A DNA stretch of 47,484 bases from Candidatus Krumholzibacteriia bacterium. Its GTDB lineage: Bacteria; Krumholzibacteriota; Krumholzibacteriia; LZORAL124-64-63. Each line of letters begins with the position of its first letter. Positions within the stretch are counted from its first letter, which is position 1. The stretch covers positions 1-47,484 of the forward strand of contig JANTFX010000010.1 of the NCBI GenBank assembly GCA_024763215.1, in the 5' to 3' direction. The notes under the pieces were generated by a model that had not been told where the DNA came from, ran no database searches, and worked only from the letters and a program-made list of their open reading frames with translations. A program made the position numbers and the translations under genes. This document shows positions 8,850-18,046 of the stretch, in pieces.

Positions 8850-10715
8850 TCAGGGACCCTCCCCGGGCGCCGGTGAGCGCAGAAGATCCCAGTCCTTGCT
8901 GCGTTTCTTCTGCTGCGGTTTCTTCTGCTGCTCCTTGGGCTTCTTTTCCGCTTGCGGCTGCTCCTTTTCCCTCTGCCCGGCGCCGGCCTGCTCCGGCCCG
9001 ACCGGGGCCGCGGCAGTATCGGAGGCCGCGGTCCCCGGGACCGTCAGCGGGGCCTCGACGCCGCCGGGCACGTCCCCGGCGGCCCGTTCCATCACCGATT
9101 CGCCCAGGGGGATGATGACCTGCGGCGGCGGATAGACCAGGTTCGCCCGGCGGGACAGATAGACCATCCGGCGGCGAATCCCCTGATGTTCTTCAGGCCT
9201 GAAACCCGCAGAGGAACCGGCGGTGTCCGGCGCGGCCTCCAAAGCGGCCCGTTCTTCCGGACTGAGGGCCGCGAAATTCGTCTGCTGCACCTGATGCTGG
9301 CGGTCGAGCAGGAAATCCAGCAGGCTCTCCCCGTGCTTGTCCGTGGACACCTCGAAGGCCTGGGGCGAAGAGGGGAACTTCTCCTGCAGGGCCGCCGAGA
9401 ACAGAGCCGCGGAATCGGGCTTGTCCAGATGGTCCCGATAGGCGAGGAAGGCGCCGTACATGGCGCGCGCGGCGTCGCTGGAATCGGCCGCGGTGTCGGT
9501 GGCCGCCTCCACGTAGAGCCGGGCCGCCTGCCCCGGGCGCCCCAGCCCGAACAACAGGGCATTGGCTTCCAGAAGCTTCAAACGCGGCACCCGGTCCCCC
9601 TTGGCGTCCTTCAACGCCGTCTCGGCGGCCAGGTAGTCGTTGAGGTTGCCGTTGAGGCGCCGTGTCTCCTCGGGGTCGTCCAGGACCAGCTTGTTGCGCA
9701 GGGCTGTCTGGAACTGGACCTTGGCATCTTCCCACTTGCCCTCGGTCATGAACTGGTGGCCCAGCAGATCCGCCACCCTGGCCTTGACCTCGGGTGTCGC
9801 CCACTCATCAGGCATGTTCTGAAGCAGGGGTGTGGCCTCGTCCCCCTTGCCTTGGGCGTACAGGTTTTCCGCCTCCACCAGGACGACCATGCCCTGGGAG
9901 CCGAAGACCTCCGCTTCGGGCCGGATCTCATCGATCAGCCGGGCCGCCTCGTCGTAGCGCCCCAGCCGGGTCAGCATCCTGGCCTTGAGGAGCTTGGCGT
10001 TGAAGGCCATCTCGTTGCTCAGGGTGCCGGTGATCACCTTGTCCAGCACGGGCAAAGCATCCTCGTAGCGATGCAACTCCCAGCAACACTGGCCGAGCTT
10101 CAGGCCGATGCGGTCGGGGTCCTGGACCCCTTGCTTCTGGGACAGGTACTCCTGGTAGCTGTCGAAAGCCGTTTCCCAGTCCTTCATGGTGAACGCGTTG
10201 TCGCCGATGACCTTGCGCGTCTCTGCCTGGTACTTGCTGTCGGGAAAGAGCTTGGCCAGGCGGTCGAGGTACTCCTGGCTCTTGGCCAGGCTGCCGATCA
10301 GCAGATGGTTCAAACCCTGCAGGTAGAGGGCTTCCTCCAGGTACGGCGTCTGGGGGAAATTCGTGAACAGCAGATCCAGCTTGCGGATGGACATGCGGTA
10401 CGATTCCAGGCGATGCAAGGCCTTGGCCTGCAGGAACAGGGCGTCGTCGGTCAAGCTATGGCCGGGGTAGTCGTCGAGGATCTTCTGGGCCTTGCGGATG
10501 GCGGTCTCGTAGTCCGCCTTTTGCTGGCCTTTGGGTTTGGGAGGATCCTGATGCTGCCGCAGGGCGTCCTCCCGGACGCGCTCGGCATCGTCGAAGGCGC
10601 GCTTGGCGTTGAAGAAAGTATTGTACTTGGCGCAACCGGCCGACAGCAGCAGGACCAGGAGCACGCACGCCCCCAGCGGTGGCGCCAAGCTTCCGCGCAT
10701 GGTCCGCATGCCCAC
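8850..10715 (-). CDS. TPR-repeat outer-membrane lipoprotein (BamD/YfiO-like) inside the pyr operon
   Basis: About 621 residues from GTG 10715, which has GGGGAG 6 nt upstream; ATG 10709 is the alternative. A signal segment with lipobox LLSAGC gives a lipidated Cys near residue 28. The body is a run of tetratricopeptide helices, with segments such as YPGHSLTDDALFLQAKALHR, FPQTPYLEEALYLQG and LFPDSKYQAETRK that match BamD-type 'pulling apart' proteins. The last ~80 residues are low-complexity Pro/Ala, then Lys/Gln (KPKEQQKKPQQKKR). It sits between pyrC (1 base away) and pyrK (1 base away), so it must be co-expressed with pyrimidine synthesis genes although its role is envelope-related. It is much longer than BamD (~240 residues); the function is not assigned. 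Confidence 0.82.
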   Translation of the reverse strand: MGMRTMRGSLAPPLGACVLLVLLLSAGCAKYNTFFNAKRAFDDAERVREDALRQHQDPPKPKGQQKADYETAIRKAQKILDDYPGHSLTDDALFLQAKALHRLESYRMSIRKLDLLFTNFPQTPYLEEALYLQGLNHLLIGSLAKSQEYLDRLAKLFPDSKYQAETRKVIGDNAFTMKDWETAFDSYQEYLSQKQGVQDPDRIGLKLGQCCWELHRYEDALPVLDKVITGTLSNEMAFNAKLLKARMLTRLGRYDEAARLIDEIRPEAEVFGSQGMVVLVEAENLYAQGKGDEATPLLQNMPDEWATPEVKARVADLLGHQFMTEGKWEDAKVQFQTALRNKLVLDDPEETRRLNGNLNDYLAAETALKDAKGDRVPRLKLLEANALLFGLGRPGQAARLYVEAATDTAADSSDAARAMYGAFLAYRDHLDKPDSAALFSAALQEKFPSSPQAFEVSTDKHGESLLDFLLDRQHQVQQTNFAALSPEERAALEAAPDTAGSSAGFRPEEHQGIRRRMVYLSRRANLVYPPPQVIIPLGESVMERAAGDVPGGVEAPLTVPGTAASDTAAAPVGPEQAGAGQREKEQPQAEKKPKEQQKKPQQKKRSKDWDLLRSPAPGEGP

Positions 10716-10716
10716 T

Positions 10717-12063
10717 TCAGGCTCCCCTTCTCGGGGCGGGATCGTCCGCCAGCACTTCTTCATCCCGCCAGGTCAAACGACCGCGCAGGAACGTGGCCCC
10801 GGCCTTGCCCGTCAAGGTCTCGCCCAGATAGCTGGAGTTGCGGCTGCGCGAGCGGAAGCTGTCCGCCCGGACCGTCCAGGTGAAATCCGGGTCCAGCAGC
10901 GTGAAATCCGCCACCGCGCCCTCTTCCAGGCGGCCATAAGGCAGGCCCAGCACCCCGGCCGGGCGTTCGGTCATCAGCTCCAGCAGCCGTCCCAGGTCCA
11001 TCACCCCGCTCTTGACCAGATAGGTAACCCCCACCGCGAAGGCCGTCTCCAGTCCGATGACGCCGAACGGCGCCTGGTCGAACTGGTATTCCTTCTGGGT
11101 GGCGGTGTGCGGGGCGTGGTCGGTGGCGATGCAGTCTATGACCCCGTCGGCCAGGCCCGCGGCGACGGCCTCGACGTCCTCGGGCTCGCGCAGGGGCGGG
11201 TTCATCTTGAACAGGGGCGAATAGTCCCGGCAACGCGCATGATCCAGGCTGAAATGATGGGGGGTCGCCTCTGCCGTCACGCGCACCCCGTCCTGCTTGG
11301 CCCGGCGGATGATATCCACCGCGCCACGGGTCGAGACATGGGCGATGTGAAGGTGGCCGCCTGTGGCCCGGGCCAGTTCAATGTCCCGGAAGGTCGCCGA
11401 ATCCTCGCTGGCGCGCGCCATGCCCGGCAAGCCCAGCCGTGCGGACCAGTAGCCGGCGTGCATCACCCCGCCGCCGATGATGGACAGATCCTCGGCGTGG
11501 CTGATGATGGGCACATCCAGCACCCTGGCGAACTTCAGGGCGTTGGCCATGAGGTTGCCGTCGGTCACCGGCGAACCGTCGTCGGTAAAACCCACGGCGC
11601 CGGCCGAGACCATCTCACCGTACTCGCAAAGCTGTTCGCCCCGCCGGCCTTTGCTGATGGCCCCGGTGGGGAAGACCCGGCACAGGCCCGCCTCCTTGCC
11701 CCGGTCCACGACGTAGCGCACCATGCCCGAATGGTCGATGGCGGGCTCGGTGTTGGGCATGGTCACCACCGAGGTGAACCCTCCGCAGGCCGCCGCCAGG
11801 CTGCCGGTGGCGATGGTCTCCTTCTCCTCCTGCCCCGGTTCGCGGAAATGGACGTGCATGTCGATCAGGCCCGGAGCGCAGACCAGCCCCCGGCCATCCA
11901 GGACCGGCAGGCCCTCGCGCCCGGCCTCGCCGGCGCCGACCTGCTCGATGCGTCCCTTCTTGACGTGCATGAACCCCTTGCGGCGGGCGATCTTCCCCCC
12001 CTGGTAGAGCTTCACGTTGGCCACCAGGTATTCCGCCGGGATCCGCTTCCAACTCCACTGCAT
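10717..12063 (-). CDS. pyrC: Dihydroorotase
   Basis: A 448-residue type I dihydroorotase, cyclising carbamoyl-aspartate to dihydroorotate. The zinc motif HVHFREPGQEEKE is near residues 57-69, with PNTEPAID, ISHAEDL, HIAHVSTRGAV and the catalytic TDHAPH all intact. ATG 12063 has AGAGG 6 nt upstream; an upstream GTG at 12102 would add 13 unconserved residues. It follows pyrB by 48 nt. Genes of this type often form complexes with PyrB, and both are active-site complete here. Confidence 0.94.
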   Translation of the reverse strand: MQWSWKRIPAEYLVANVKLYQGGKIARRKGFMHVKKGRIEQVGAGEAGREGLPVLDGRGLVCAPGLIDMHVHFREPGQEEKETIATGSLAAACGGFTSVVTMPNTEPAIDHSGMVRYVVDRGKEAGLCRVFPTGAISKGRRGEQLCEYGEMVSAGAVGFTDDGSPVTDGNLMANALKFARVLDVPIISHAEDLSIIGGGVMHAGYWSARLGLPGMARASEDSATFRDIELARATGGHLHIAHVSTRGAVDIIRRAKQDGVRVTAEATPHHFSLDHARCRDYSPLFKMNPPLREPEDVEAVAAGLADGVIDCIATDHAPHTATQKEYQFDQAPFGVIGLETAFAVGVTYLVKSGVMDLGRLLELMTERPAGVLGLPYGRLEEGAVADFTLLDPDFTWTVRADSFRSRSRNSSYLGETLTGKAGATFLRGRLTWRDEEVLADDPAPRRGA

Positions 12064-12111
12064 GCAGAACCTCTTTGCTGACGAACGACGGCCGCGCGGC
12101 ACGCCGGTCGG

Positions 12112-13058
<947 letters not shown>

Positions 13059-13062
<4 letters not shown>

Positions 13063-13610
13063 CCCCCGGCGACCTCCCCGACCGTGACCTCTTCCTTGTC
13101 GTCGAATTCACGGACCTTGACCTTGATGATCTCCTTCTGGGAGGTCGGAACGTTCTTGCCCACGAAGTCGGGCCGGATGGGCAGCTCGCGATGGCCGCGG
13201 TCGACCAGGACCGCCAGCCGGATGGCCGCCGGCCGGCCCCAGTCCATGATCACGTCCAGGGCCGCCCGCACCGTCCGTCCGGTGTAGAGGACATCATCCA
13301 CCAGGATGATGATCTTGCCGGTGACATCGAACGGCATCTCCGTGCTCGAAACCTTGGGCGAGGGCCCCAGGGTGGACAGGTCATCCCGGTAGAATGTGAT
13401 GTCCAGGGCGCCGCGGGGCACGTCATGCCCCTCGATCTGGCTGATGGCGTCGCCCAGCATGCCCGCCAGGCTGACCCCCCGGCGCTGGATCCCCAGCAGG
13501 ACCAGGTCCGCGACACCCTTGTTGGCCTCGACCACCTCGTGGGCCATGCGCTTGATGGCGCGGGTCATCTCGCTGCTGTCCATGATGACGGCTTTCTCGA
13601 CGAAACTCAT
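13059..13610 (-). CDS. pyrR: Bifunctional pyr operon regulator / uracil phosphoribosyltransferase
   Basis: A 183-residue type I PRTase-fold protein with the PRPP loop IILVDDVLYTGRTVRAA near residues 99-115 and the PyrR-specific LLGIQRRG segment. PyrR senses UMP and binds pyr leader RNA to favour termination. ATG 13610 is preceded by GAGG 7 nt upstream and overlaps the stop of a small leader ORF. The leader carries an intrinsic terminator, so PyrR probably controls its own operon. It is first of the pyrRBC-lipoprotein-KD group. Confidence 0.94.
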
Positions 13611-13660
13611 GGCTCATCCTCGGGTTTGGGCCCAAAAAAATGCATGGGGCTTTGCTCCAT
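13607..13660 (-). CDS. Possible 17-residue leader peptide of the pyr operon
   Basis: From ATG 13660 the frame reads MEQSPMHFFGPKPEDEP and stops in an ATGA overlap with pyrR. The frame runs through the terminator hairpin loop and its U-tract (the FF codons). AGGAGG lies 16 nt upstream, longer than ideal; a GTG at 13664 in another frame is closer to it. Coding is not proven. If translated, ribosomes would melt the terminator, as in the pyrBI leader of E. coli. Confidence 0.3.
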   Translation of the reverse strand: MEQSPMHFFGPKPEDEP

Positions 13661-13663
13661 GCA
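13634..13663 (-). terminator. Intrinsic terminator/attenuator in the pyr leader
   Basis: On the minus strand TGCATGGAG, loop CAAAG, and CCCCATGCA form a 9-bp stem (one G-U pair) followed at once by seven T. The T-run ends only 23 nt before the pyrR ATG, too close for a separate promoter, so pyr transcription must read through this site. It could also end the ABC gene transcript. Confidence 0.8.
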
Positions 13664-13704
13664 CGACTTTCCGGGGCCTCCTTGACGGGTTGGGACTCGA
13701 CCAG

Positions 13705-13733
13705 AATCTAACAACCCGGCTCCTGGGCTGCAA
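13705..13733 (-). promoter_or_regulatory. Candidate pyr operon promoter
   Basis: TTGCAG (13733-13728) and TAGATT (13710-13705) are 17 nt apart, with the -10 box overlapping the stop codon of the ABC gene. A start near 13698 would give an ~88-nt leader containing the terminator. Confidence 0.5.
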
Positions 13734-15063
13734 GCCCCATTTCCCCCGGCCGCAGGGCCAATATGCGGCAATCCATGCTTTCCAGGAAGCGTCGGTCATG
13801 CGAGGCGATGACCAGGGCGCTGCCTGATCCTGCGGCCGCCAGGAGCGAGCCGATCCTTTCCCGGCCCCGGCGGTCGAGCGCCGCGGTGGGCTCGTCCGCC
13901 AACAGCAGAGGCCGTCCGCTGCGTGCCAGCAGCCCCAAAGCCAGGCGCCGCCGCTGCCCCGTGCTCAGGTCGTAGGGGTTGCGCGGCAGCAGGTCCGGCG
14001 CCAGGCCCAGCTGCTCCAGGAAGGACGCCGGATCCATCCCCGCGGGCAGGGGGCCGAGCCCCAGCTCGTCGGCCACGGTGGAACGGCAGAACATGTACTC
14101 GGGAAACTGGGGCGCCAGCATGACCAGGCCATGGTCCAGATCCTGGCGGCCACGGCGGTAGAGGGTACGCCCGGCCACGGTGACCGTACCTGCATCGGGG
14201 GCGCGCAGGCCCGCGCAGACGGCCAACAGGGTGCTCTTGCCGCAACCGTTGGGACCGGTGACGCCGATGCGCTGGCCCGGCCCGACCTCCAGGTCCAGGC
14301 CGGCGAAGCCTTTCCCCGGTCCCAGGAAACCGCAGCCGACCCCCCGCAGCGCCAGGACCGGCGCCCCCGCCTCCTGCGTCCCCCGGTCCGGGGCAGGCCA
14401 GCGGTGCTCGGATCGGTCCAGAAGACCCCGCACCCGGTCCGAGTCCAGCAGCTGCGCCGCCGGCCCCCGCGCCGCCACCCGGCCTTCCTCCAGCAGCACC
14501 AGATGATCGGCACGCCGGGCTTCGCGCACATCGCAGGTGGCGGTGATCAGGCCCCCTCCGGTGTCCCGGCGCCACCTGTCCAGGCGGTCGAGGACCCACT
14601 CCGCCTGGTTGTCATCCTGCAGGGCGGTGGGTTCGTCGCACAGCAACACCCGTGGCCCGGTTCCGGTCGCGACCGCCAGCACCAGCCGCTGCTTCTGGCC
14701 CGCCGAAAGCAGGCGCGGGTCCAGATCCTCCAGCCCTTCCAGGCCATGGTCCCCCAGCAACTGCCGCCGGGGCACGGGATCCTCCCTGCCGAGGGCGATT
14801 TCCCCGGCGACGGTGGCTGCGACGAGCTGGTCGTCCGGGTCCTGGGCCATGTAGGCCACGCTCGCCCGCAGGGGAGACTCCTCGCCGGCCAGATATTTCA
14901 AGAGGGATGACTTTCCCGATCCGTTCGCGCCCAGGACGGCGACCCACTGCCCGGGATCCAGGCGCAGGTCCACCCCCTCCAGGATCCTGACCAGGCCGCC
15001 CCCGGTTCGCCGCTCGAGGCTCAGGCCGCGCAGATCCAGCAGGGGATCCGGATCAGTGCCCAT
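13708..15063 (-). CDS. Tandem-ATPase ABC protein, energy-coupling-factor (EcfA-EcfA) type
   Basis: 451 residues with two fused nucleotide-binding domains. The first has Walker A GANGSGKSS, Q-loop QDPDDQL, signature LSAGQKQR and Walker B LLCDEPTA. The second has GPNGCGKST, PQFPEY, LSTGQRRR and LLADEPTA. The Q-loop wording is typical of ECF vitamin/metal importers (cf. EcfA1/EcfA2). The switch histidine is intact in the second half (ASHDRR) but is cysteine in the first (TATCDVREA), so the two ATP sites are unequal. No EcfT or substrate-binding EcfS gene is visible in the window. ATG 15063 overlaps the preceding lipoprotein gene by 11 bases. Confidence 0.85.
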   Translation of the reverse strand: MGTDPDPLLDLRGLSLERRTGGGLVRILEGVDLRLDPGQWVAVLGANGSGKSSLLKYLAGEESPLRASVAYMAQDPDDQLVAATVAGEIALGREDPVPRRQLLGDHGLEGLEDLDPRLLSAGQKQRLVLAVATGTGPRVLLCDEPTALQDDNQAEWVLDRLDRWRRDTGGGLITATCDVREARRADHLVLLEEGRVAARGPAAQLLDSDRVRGLLDRSEHRWPAPDRGTQEAGAPVLALRGVGCGFLGPGKGFAGLDLEVGPGQRIGVTGPNGCGKSTLLAVCAGLRAPDAGTVTVAGRTLYRRGRQDLDHGLVMLAPQFPEYMFCRSTVADELGLGPLPAGMDPASFLEQLGLAPDLLPRNPYDLSTGQRRRLALGLLARSGRPLLLADEPTAALDRRGRERIGSLLAAAGSGSALVIASHDRRFLESMDCRILALRPGEMGLAAQEPGC

Positions 15064-15832
15064 GCTGCAGGGTCTCCAGGTTACGGCGGGCCGCCGCCGC
15101 CCAGCCCGAATCCGGATCCAGCTTCAGGTAGGCCCGCCAGGCGTCCGTGGCCCCGGCCTTGTCCCCGGTTTCCTGCAGGCTGCGCGCATACCCGAAAGCC
15201 GCGCGCTTGTTGGCCGGATCGCGGTCGAGCAGGGCCTTGAACTGGGCGGCAGCCTCCGCGAAGCGGGAGGTCTGGAACAGGGCGTTGCCCCTGGCGAAGG
15301 CGAAATCATCGGCCTCCGGCCGGGCCTGGACCAGGATATCCAGGTGCTCGAGGGCCTCCTCGGCCCGGCCCCTTTTCAGAAGCACCAGGGCCAGGTTGTA
15401 ACGCGCGGCGTGCAGCCCCGGCGCGATGTCCAGCGCCTGCCGGAAACGGGACTGGGCCTCCCCCAGGCGGTCGTCCGCCAGCAGATCGACCCCCTCGTTG
15501 TACGGCACCAGGGCCTGGGCCCGCCGCCGCGCCTGGTCCCACTGGTCCGGATCGAAGCGCAGCTTCAGCACCGATCCGGGAACCGGCACGGCCCCGGGTT
15601 CCAGGCCGTTGGCGGACGCGATGGCAGACGCGTAGCCGGGATCCCCGTAGTAGTCGTCGGCGATGACCGCAAGGTCCTCCCCCGGCTGGACGGTGTGCTC
15701 GATGAGGTTGCCCGTGACCTTGGTTTCCACCTGGACGGTCGGCCCGCCCACCTTCTTGGCGCACCCGGCCGTCAGGACCAGACCCGCCAGGGCCAGGACC
15801 ACCGCACCGCGGACAACGTTGGCTGCTCTCAT
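15053..15832 (-). CDS. LysM and TPR domain lipoprotein
   Basis: A 259-residue envelope protein. The signal segment ends in the lipobox VLTAGC, giving lipid attachment near residue 24. Residues ~42-90 (EHTVQPGEDLAVIADDYYGD) form a LysM peptidoglycan-binding module, and residues ~110-250 hold TPR repeats (AARYNLALVLLKRGRAEEAL). ATG 15832 has a near-perfect GGGAGGAAAC site and overlaps the dusB stop (ATGA). It probably sits in the outer membrane and binds the cell wall; the partner for its TPR surface is unknown. The linked ABC ATPase may or may not be related. Confidence 0.85.
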   Translation of the reverse strand: MRAANVVRGAVVLALAGLVLTAGCAKKVGGPTVQVETKVTGNLIEHTVQPGEDLAVIADDYYGDPGYASAIASANGLEPGAVPVPGSVLKLRFDPDQWDQARRRAQALVPYNEGVDLLADDRLGEAQSRFRQALDIAPGLHAARYNLALVLLKRGRAEEALEHLDILVQARPEADDFAFARGNALFQTSRFAEAAAQFKALLDRDPANKRAAFGYARSLQETGDKAGATDAWRAYLKLDPDSGWAAAARRNLETLQHGH

Positions 15833-16857
15833 GTTTCCTCCCGTGAAAAATTCCCGGCCGGCAGGGGGCCGCCGGCGGCGGCCGCCTCCTCCAAGATGGC
15901 GATCATCTCCTGGCTGCGGACCGTGGCGTACAGGCGCCGGCGCAAGGCGGCCGCGCCGGGGTAACCCCGGAAGGTGCGGGCGATGTGCTTGCGCACCACC
16001 AGGCAGCCCCGTTTTTCGCCCCGGGCCGTCACCTCGCCGCGGATGTGGTCGCAGGTCACCGCGCACATCTCGGCAAAAGCGATCTCCGGTACGGGGCGAT
16101 CCTCGTCCACCGCGCGCATGGCCGCGAACAGCCAGGGGTTGCCGATGGCGCCGCGGCCGATCATCACCCCGTGGCAGCGGGTATGGGCCACCATCCGGCG
16201 GTAGGATTCCGCGTCGGTCACGTCCCCATTGCCGATCACGGGGATCTCCAGCAGTTCCACCAGGTCGGCGATGTGGTCCCAGTCGGCCGCGCCGGTGAAC
16301 TTCTGCGCCCGGGTGCGGCCGTGGATGGTGACCCAGGGCACCCCCGCCTCCTGCAGCAACAGCCCCACCTCGCGGTAGTTCACCGAACCGGTGTCCCAGC
16401 CGCTGCGGATCTTGGCCGTGACCGGTACGGTGCTCTCGGCCACGACCGCCCGGACGATCTTCTCCAGCAGGGGCACGTCGGCCAGCAGGGCGCTGCCCCC
16501 GCATTTCTTGACCACCTTCTTGGCCGGGCAGCCGAAGTTGATGTCCAGCACGTCCATGCGCTTGTCCCTGAGCAGCCGGGCGGCCGTGGCCATGTGCTCC
16601 GGGTCGTTGCCGAAGATCTGCACGCCGACCAGGCCCTGTTCGCCGTCGGTATCGACCAGGCGCCAGGTGGCCTCGCCGCCGTAGGTAAGCCCGCTGGCGG
16701 AGGCGAACTCGCAGAAACCCATGTCGGCCCCGAAGCGGCGGCAGATGTCCCGGAAAGGGCGGTCGGTGACCCCGGCCATGGGCGAGAGCAGGCGCCTGAC
16801 CCCGGCCAGCCACGGCGTGCGCGGATCGATGCGGACGTTTTTGCGGTCCAAAGTCAA
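15829..16857 (-). CDS. dusB: tRNA-dihydrouridine synthase, DusB-like
   Basis: About 342 residues, an FMN TIM-barrel enzyme reducing uridine in the tRNA D-loop. Seen: SPMAGVTDRPFR (FMN binding), DINFGCPAKKVVKKCGGSAL with the catalytic cysteine near residue 119, VTAKIRSGWD, and IHGRTRAQKF. The start is taken as TTG 16857 because GGAGGGAG lies 6 nt upstream; an ATG at 16890 has poorer spacing and adds 11 residues. The length fits the family. It heads a three-gene minus-strand chain with overlapping junctions. Confidence 0.92.
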   Translation of the reverse strand: MTLDRKNVRIDPRTPWLAGVRRLLSPMAGVTDRPFRDICRRFGADMGFCEFASASGLTYGGEATWRLVDTDGEQGLVGVQIFGNDPEHMATAARLLRDKRMDVLDINFGCPAKKVVKKCGGSALLADVPLLEKIVRAVVAESTVPVTAKIRSGWDTGSVNYREVGLLLQEAGVPWVTIHGRTRAQKFTGAADWDHIADLVELLEIPVIGNGDVTDAESYRRMVAHTRCHGVMIGRGAIGNPWLFAAMRAVDEDRPVPEIAFAEMCAVTCDHIRGEVTARGEKRGCLVVRKHIARTFRGYPGAAALRRRLYATVRSQEMIAILEEAAAAGGPLPAGNFSREET

Positions 16858-16947
16858 GAAACACTCCCTCCGGGGGGCGACCTGTGCCATCCTGTCACCT
16901 GGAGAATCTAATGCCGCAACGGCCTTCTGGGTAGGATACAAGGAGCC

Positions 16948-18042
16948 ATGACCCGACGCCCATCCCATCTTTGCCTGGTCGATTCCCTGCGCAGCTTCGG
17001 CGGGGCCGAGGTCTGGTTCCTCGACACCGCCCGCAGGCTCGGGGAACGCGGGCTGCGCACCTCGGTGATCACCCAGCCGGACGCCGTCTGGCGGGGGCGC
17101 CTGGCAGCCGCGGGCATCGAACATGCGGCCATCCCCCTGCGCTTCGACGCCGCGCCGTGGACCTGGTGGAAGCTGGCCCGGTACTTCCGGAGCCGCGGCG
17201 TCACCGCCGTCATCGCCAACCGCACCAAGGACCTGAAGGCCTGCGCGGTGGCCGGGCGCCTGGCCCGGGTGCCGGTGATCCTGGGCACCCGCGAAAGCGA
17301 CTTCCCCCTGAAGAACAAGTGGTACTACCGCTGGTATTTCGGACGCCTGGCCACGGGCCTGCTGGTCAACTCCCGGGCCACCCGGGATACCATCCTGGCC
17401 AGCGCGCCCTACCTCGACCCCGGGCGCGTGCACCTGCTGTACAAGGGCATCGACACCCGGAGATTCCACCCCGCGCCCGCTGCGCCCGGTACCGCGACAG
17501 CCGGTTTCGTCGGCCAGCTCATCGCGCGCAAGGGTCTGCCGGAGATCATGGCGGCCTGGTCCGAGGTGGCGGACCGGCCCTTGCCCGGCGGCAGGCTGCC
17601 CCGGCTTAAGATCGCCGGCGCCGGTCCCCTGGCCGCGGAGCTGGAGCGCTGGCGCGCGGGACTGGCCCACCCTCGGCAGGTGGAGCTGTGCGGCTTCGTC
17701 GAGGACATGCCCGCCTTCTACCGAAGCCTGGATCTGCTGTTGATGCCCTCGCACGCCGAGGGCTTCGGCCTGGCCGCGGCCGAGGCCGCGGCTTGCGGGG
17801 TGCCGGTGATCGCCGGGGACGCCAGCAGCCTGCCCGAGATCGTTCACCACGACCAGACCGGCCTGCTGGTGCCTCCGGGCGATGCCGCGGCCCTGGCGAC
17901 GGCCCTGGAAACGCTGCTGAGGGACCCGACGCGGGGCCGCCGCATGGGTCTGGCCGGATGGGCCCTTGTCAGCGAGCGCTTCGACCTGCAGACTTGCCTG
18001 GACCGCTTGGTCGAACTCGCCTGCGGCGGTCGGAAAGGATGA
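16948..18042 (+). CDS. Glycosyltransferase family 4
   Basis: 364 residues, GT-B fold. The N-terminus SFGGAEVWFLDTARRLGERG is the acceptor-side GGAE motif of GT4. The C-terminal nucleotide-sugar domain shows GFVGQLIARKGLPEI, the GAGPL strand, and HAEGFGLAAAEAAACGVPVI, which is the E-x7-E donor-binding motif. It has a lipopolysaccharide-type heptosyl/hexosyltransferase appearance and acts in the cytoplasm. ATG 16948 has AAGGAG just upstream. It is divergent from dusB and co-directional with the nitrilase 4 nt downstream. Substrate not assignable. Confidence 0.88.
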   Translation: MTRRPSHLCLVDSLRSFGGAEVWFLDTARRLGERGLRTSVITQPDAVWRGRLAAAGIEHAAIPLRFDAAPWTWWKLARYFRSRGVTAVIANRTKDLKACAVAGRLARVPVILGTRESDFPLKNKWYYRWYFGRLATGLLVNSRATRDTILASAPYLDPGRVHLLYKGIDTRRFHPAPAAPGTATAGFVGQLIARKGLPEIMAAWSEVADRPLPGGRLPRLKIAGAGPLAAELERWRAGLAHPRQVELCGFVEDMPAFYRSLDLLLMPSHAEGFGLAAAEAAACGVPVIAGDASSLPEIVHHDQTGLLVPPGDAAALATALETLLRDPTRGRRMGLAGWALVSERFDLQTCLDRLVELACGGRKG

Positions 18043-18046
18043 TCCC

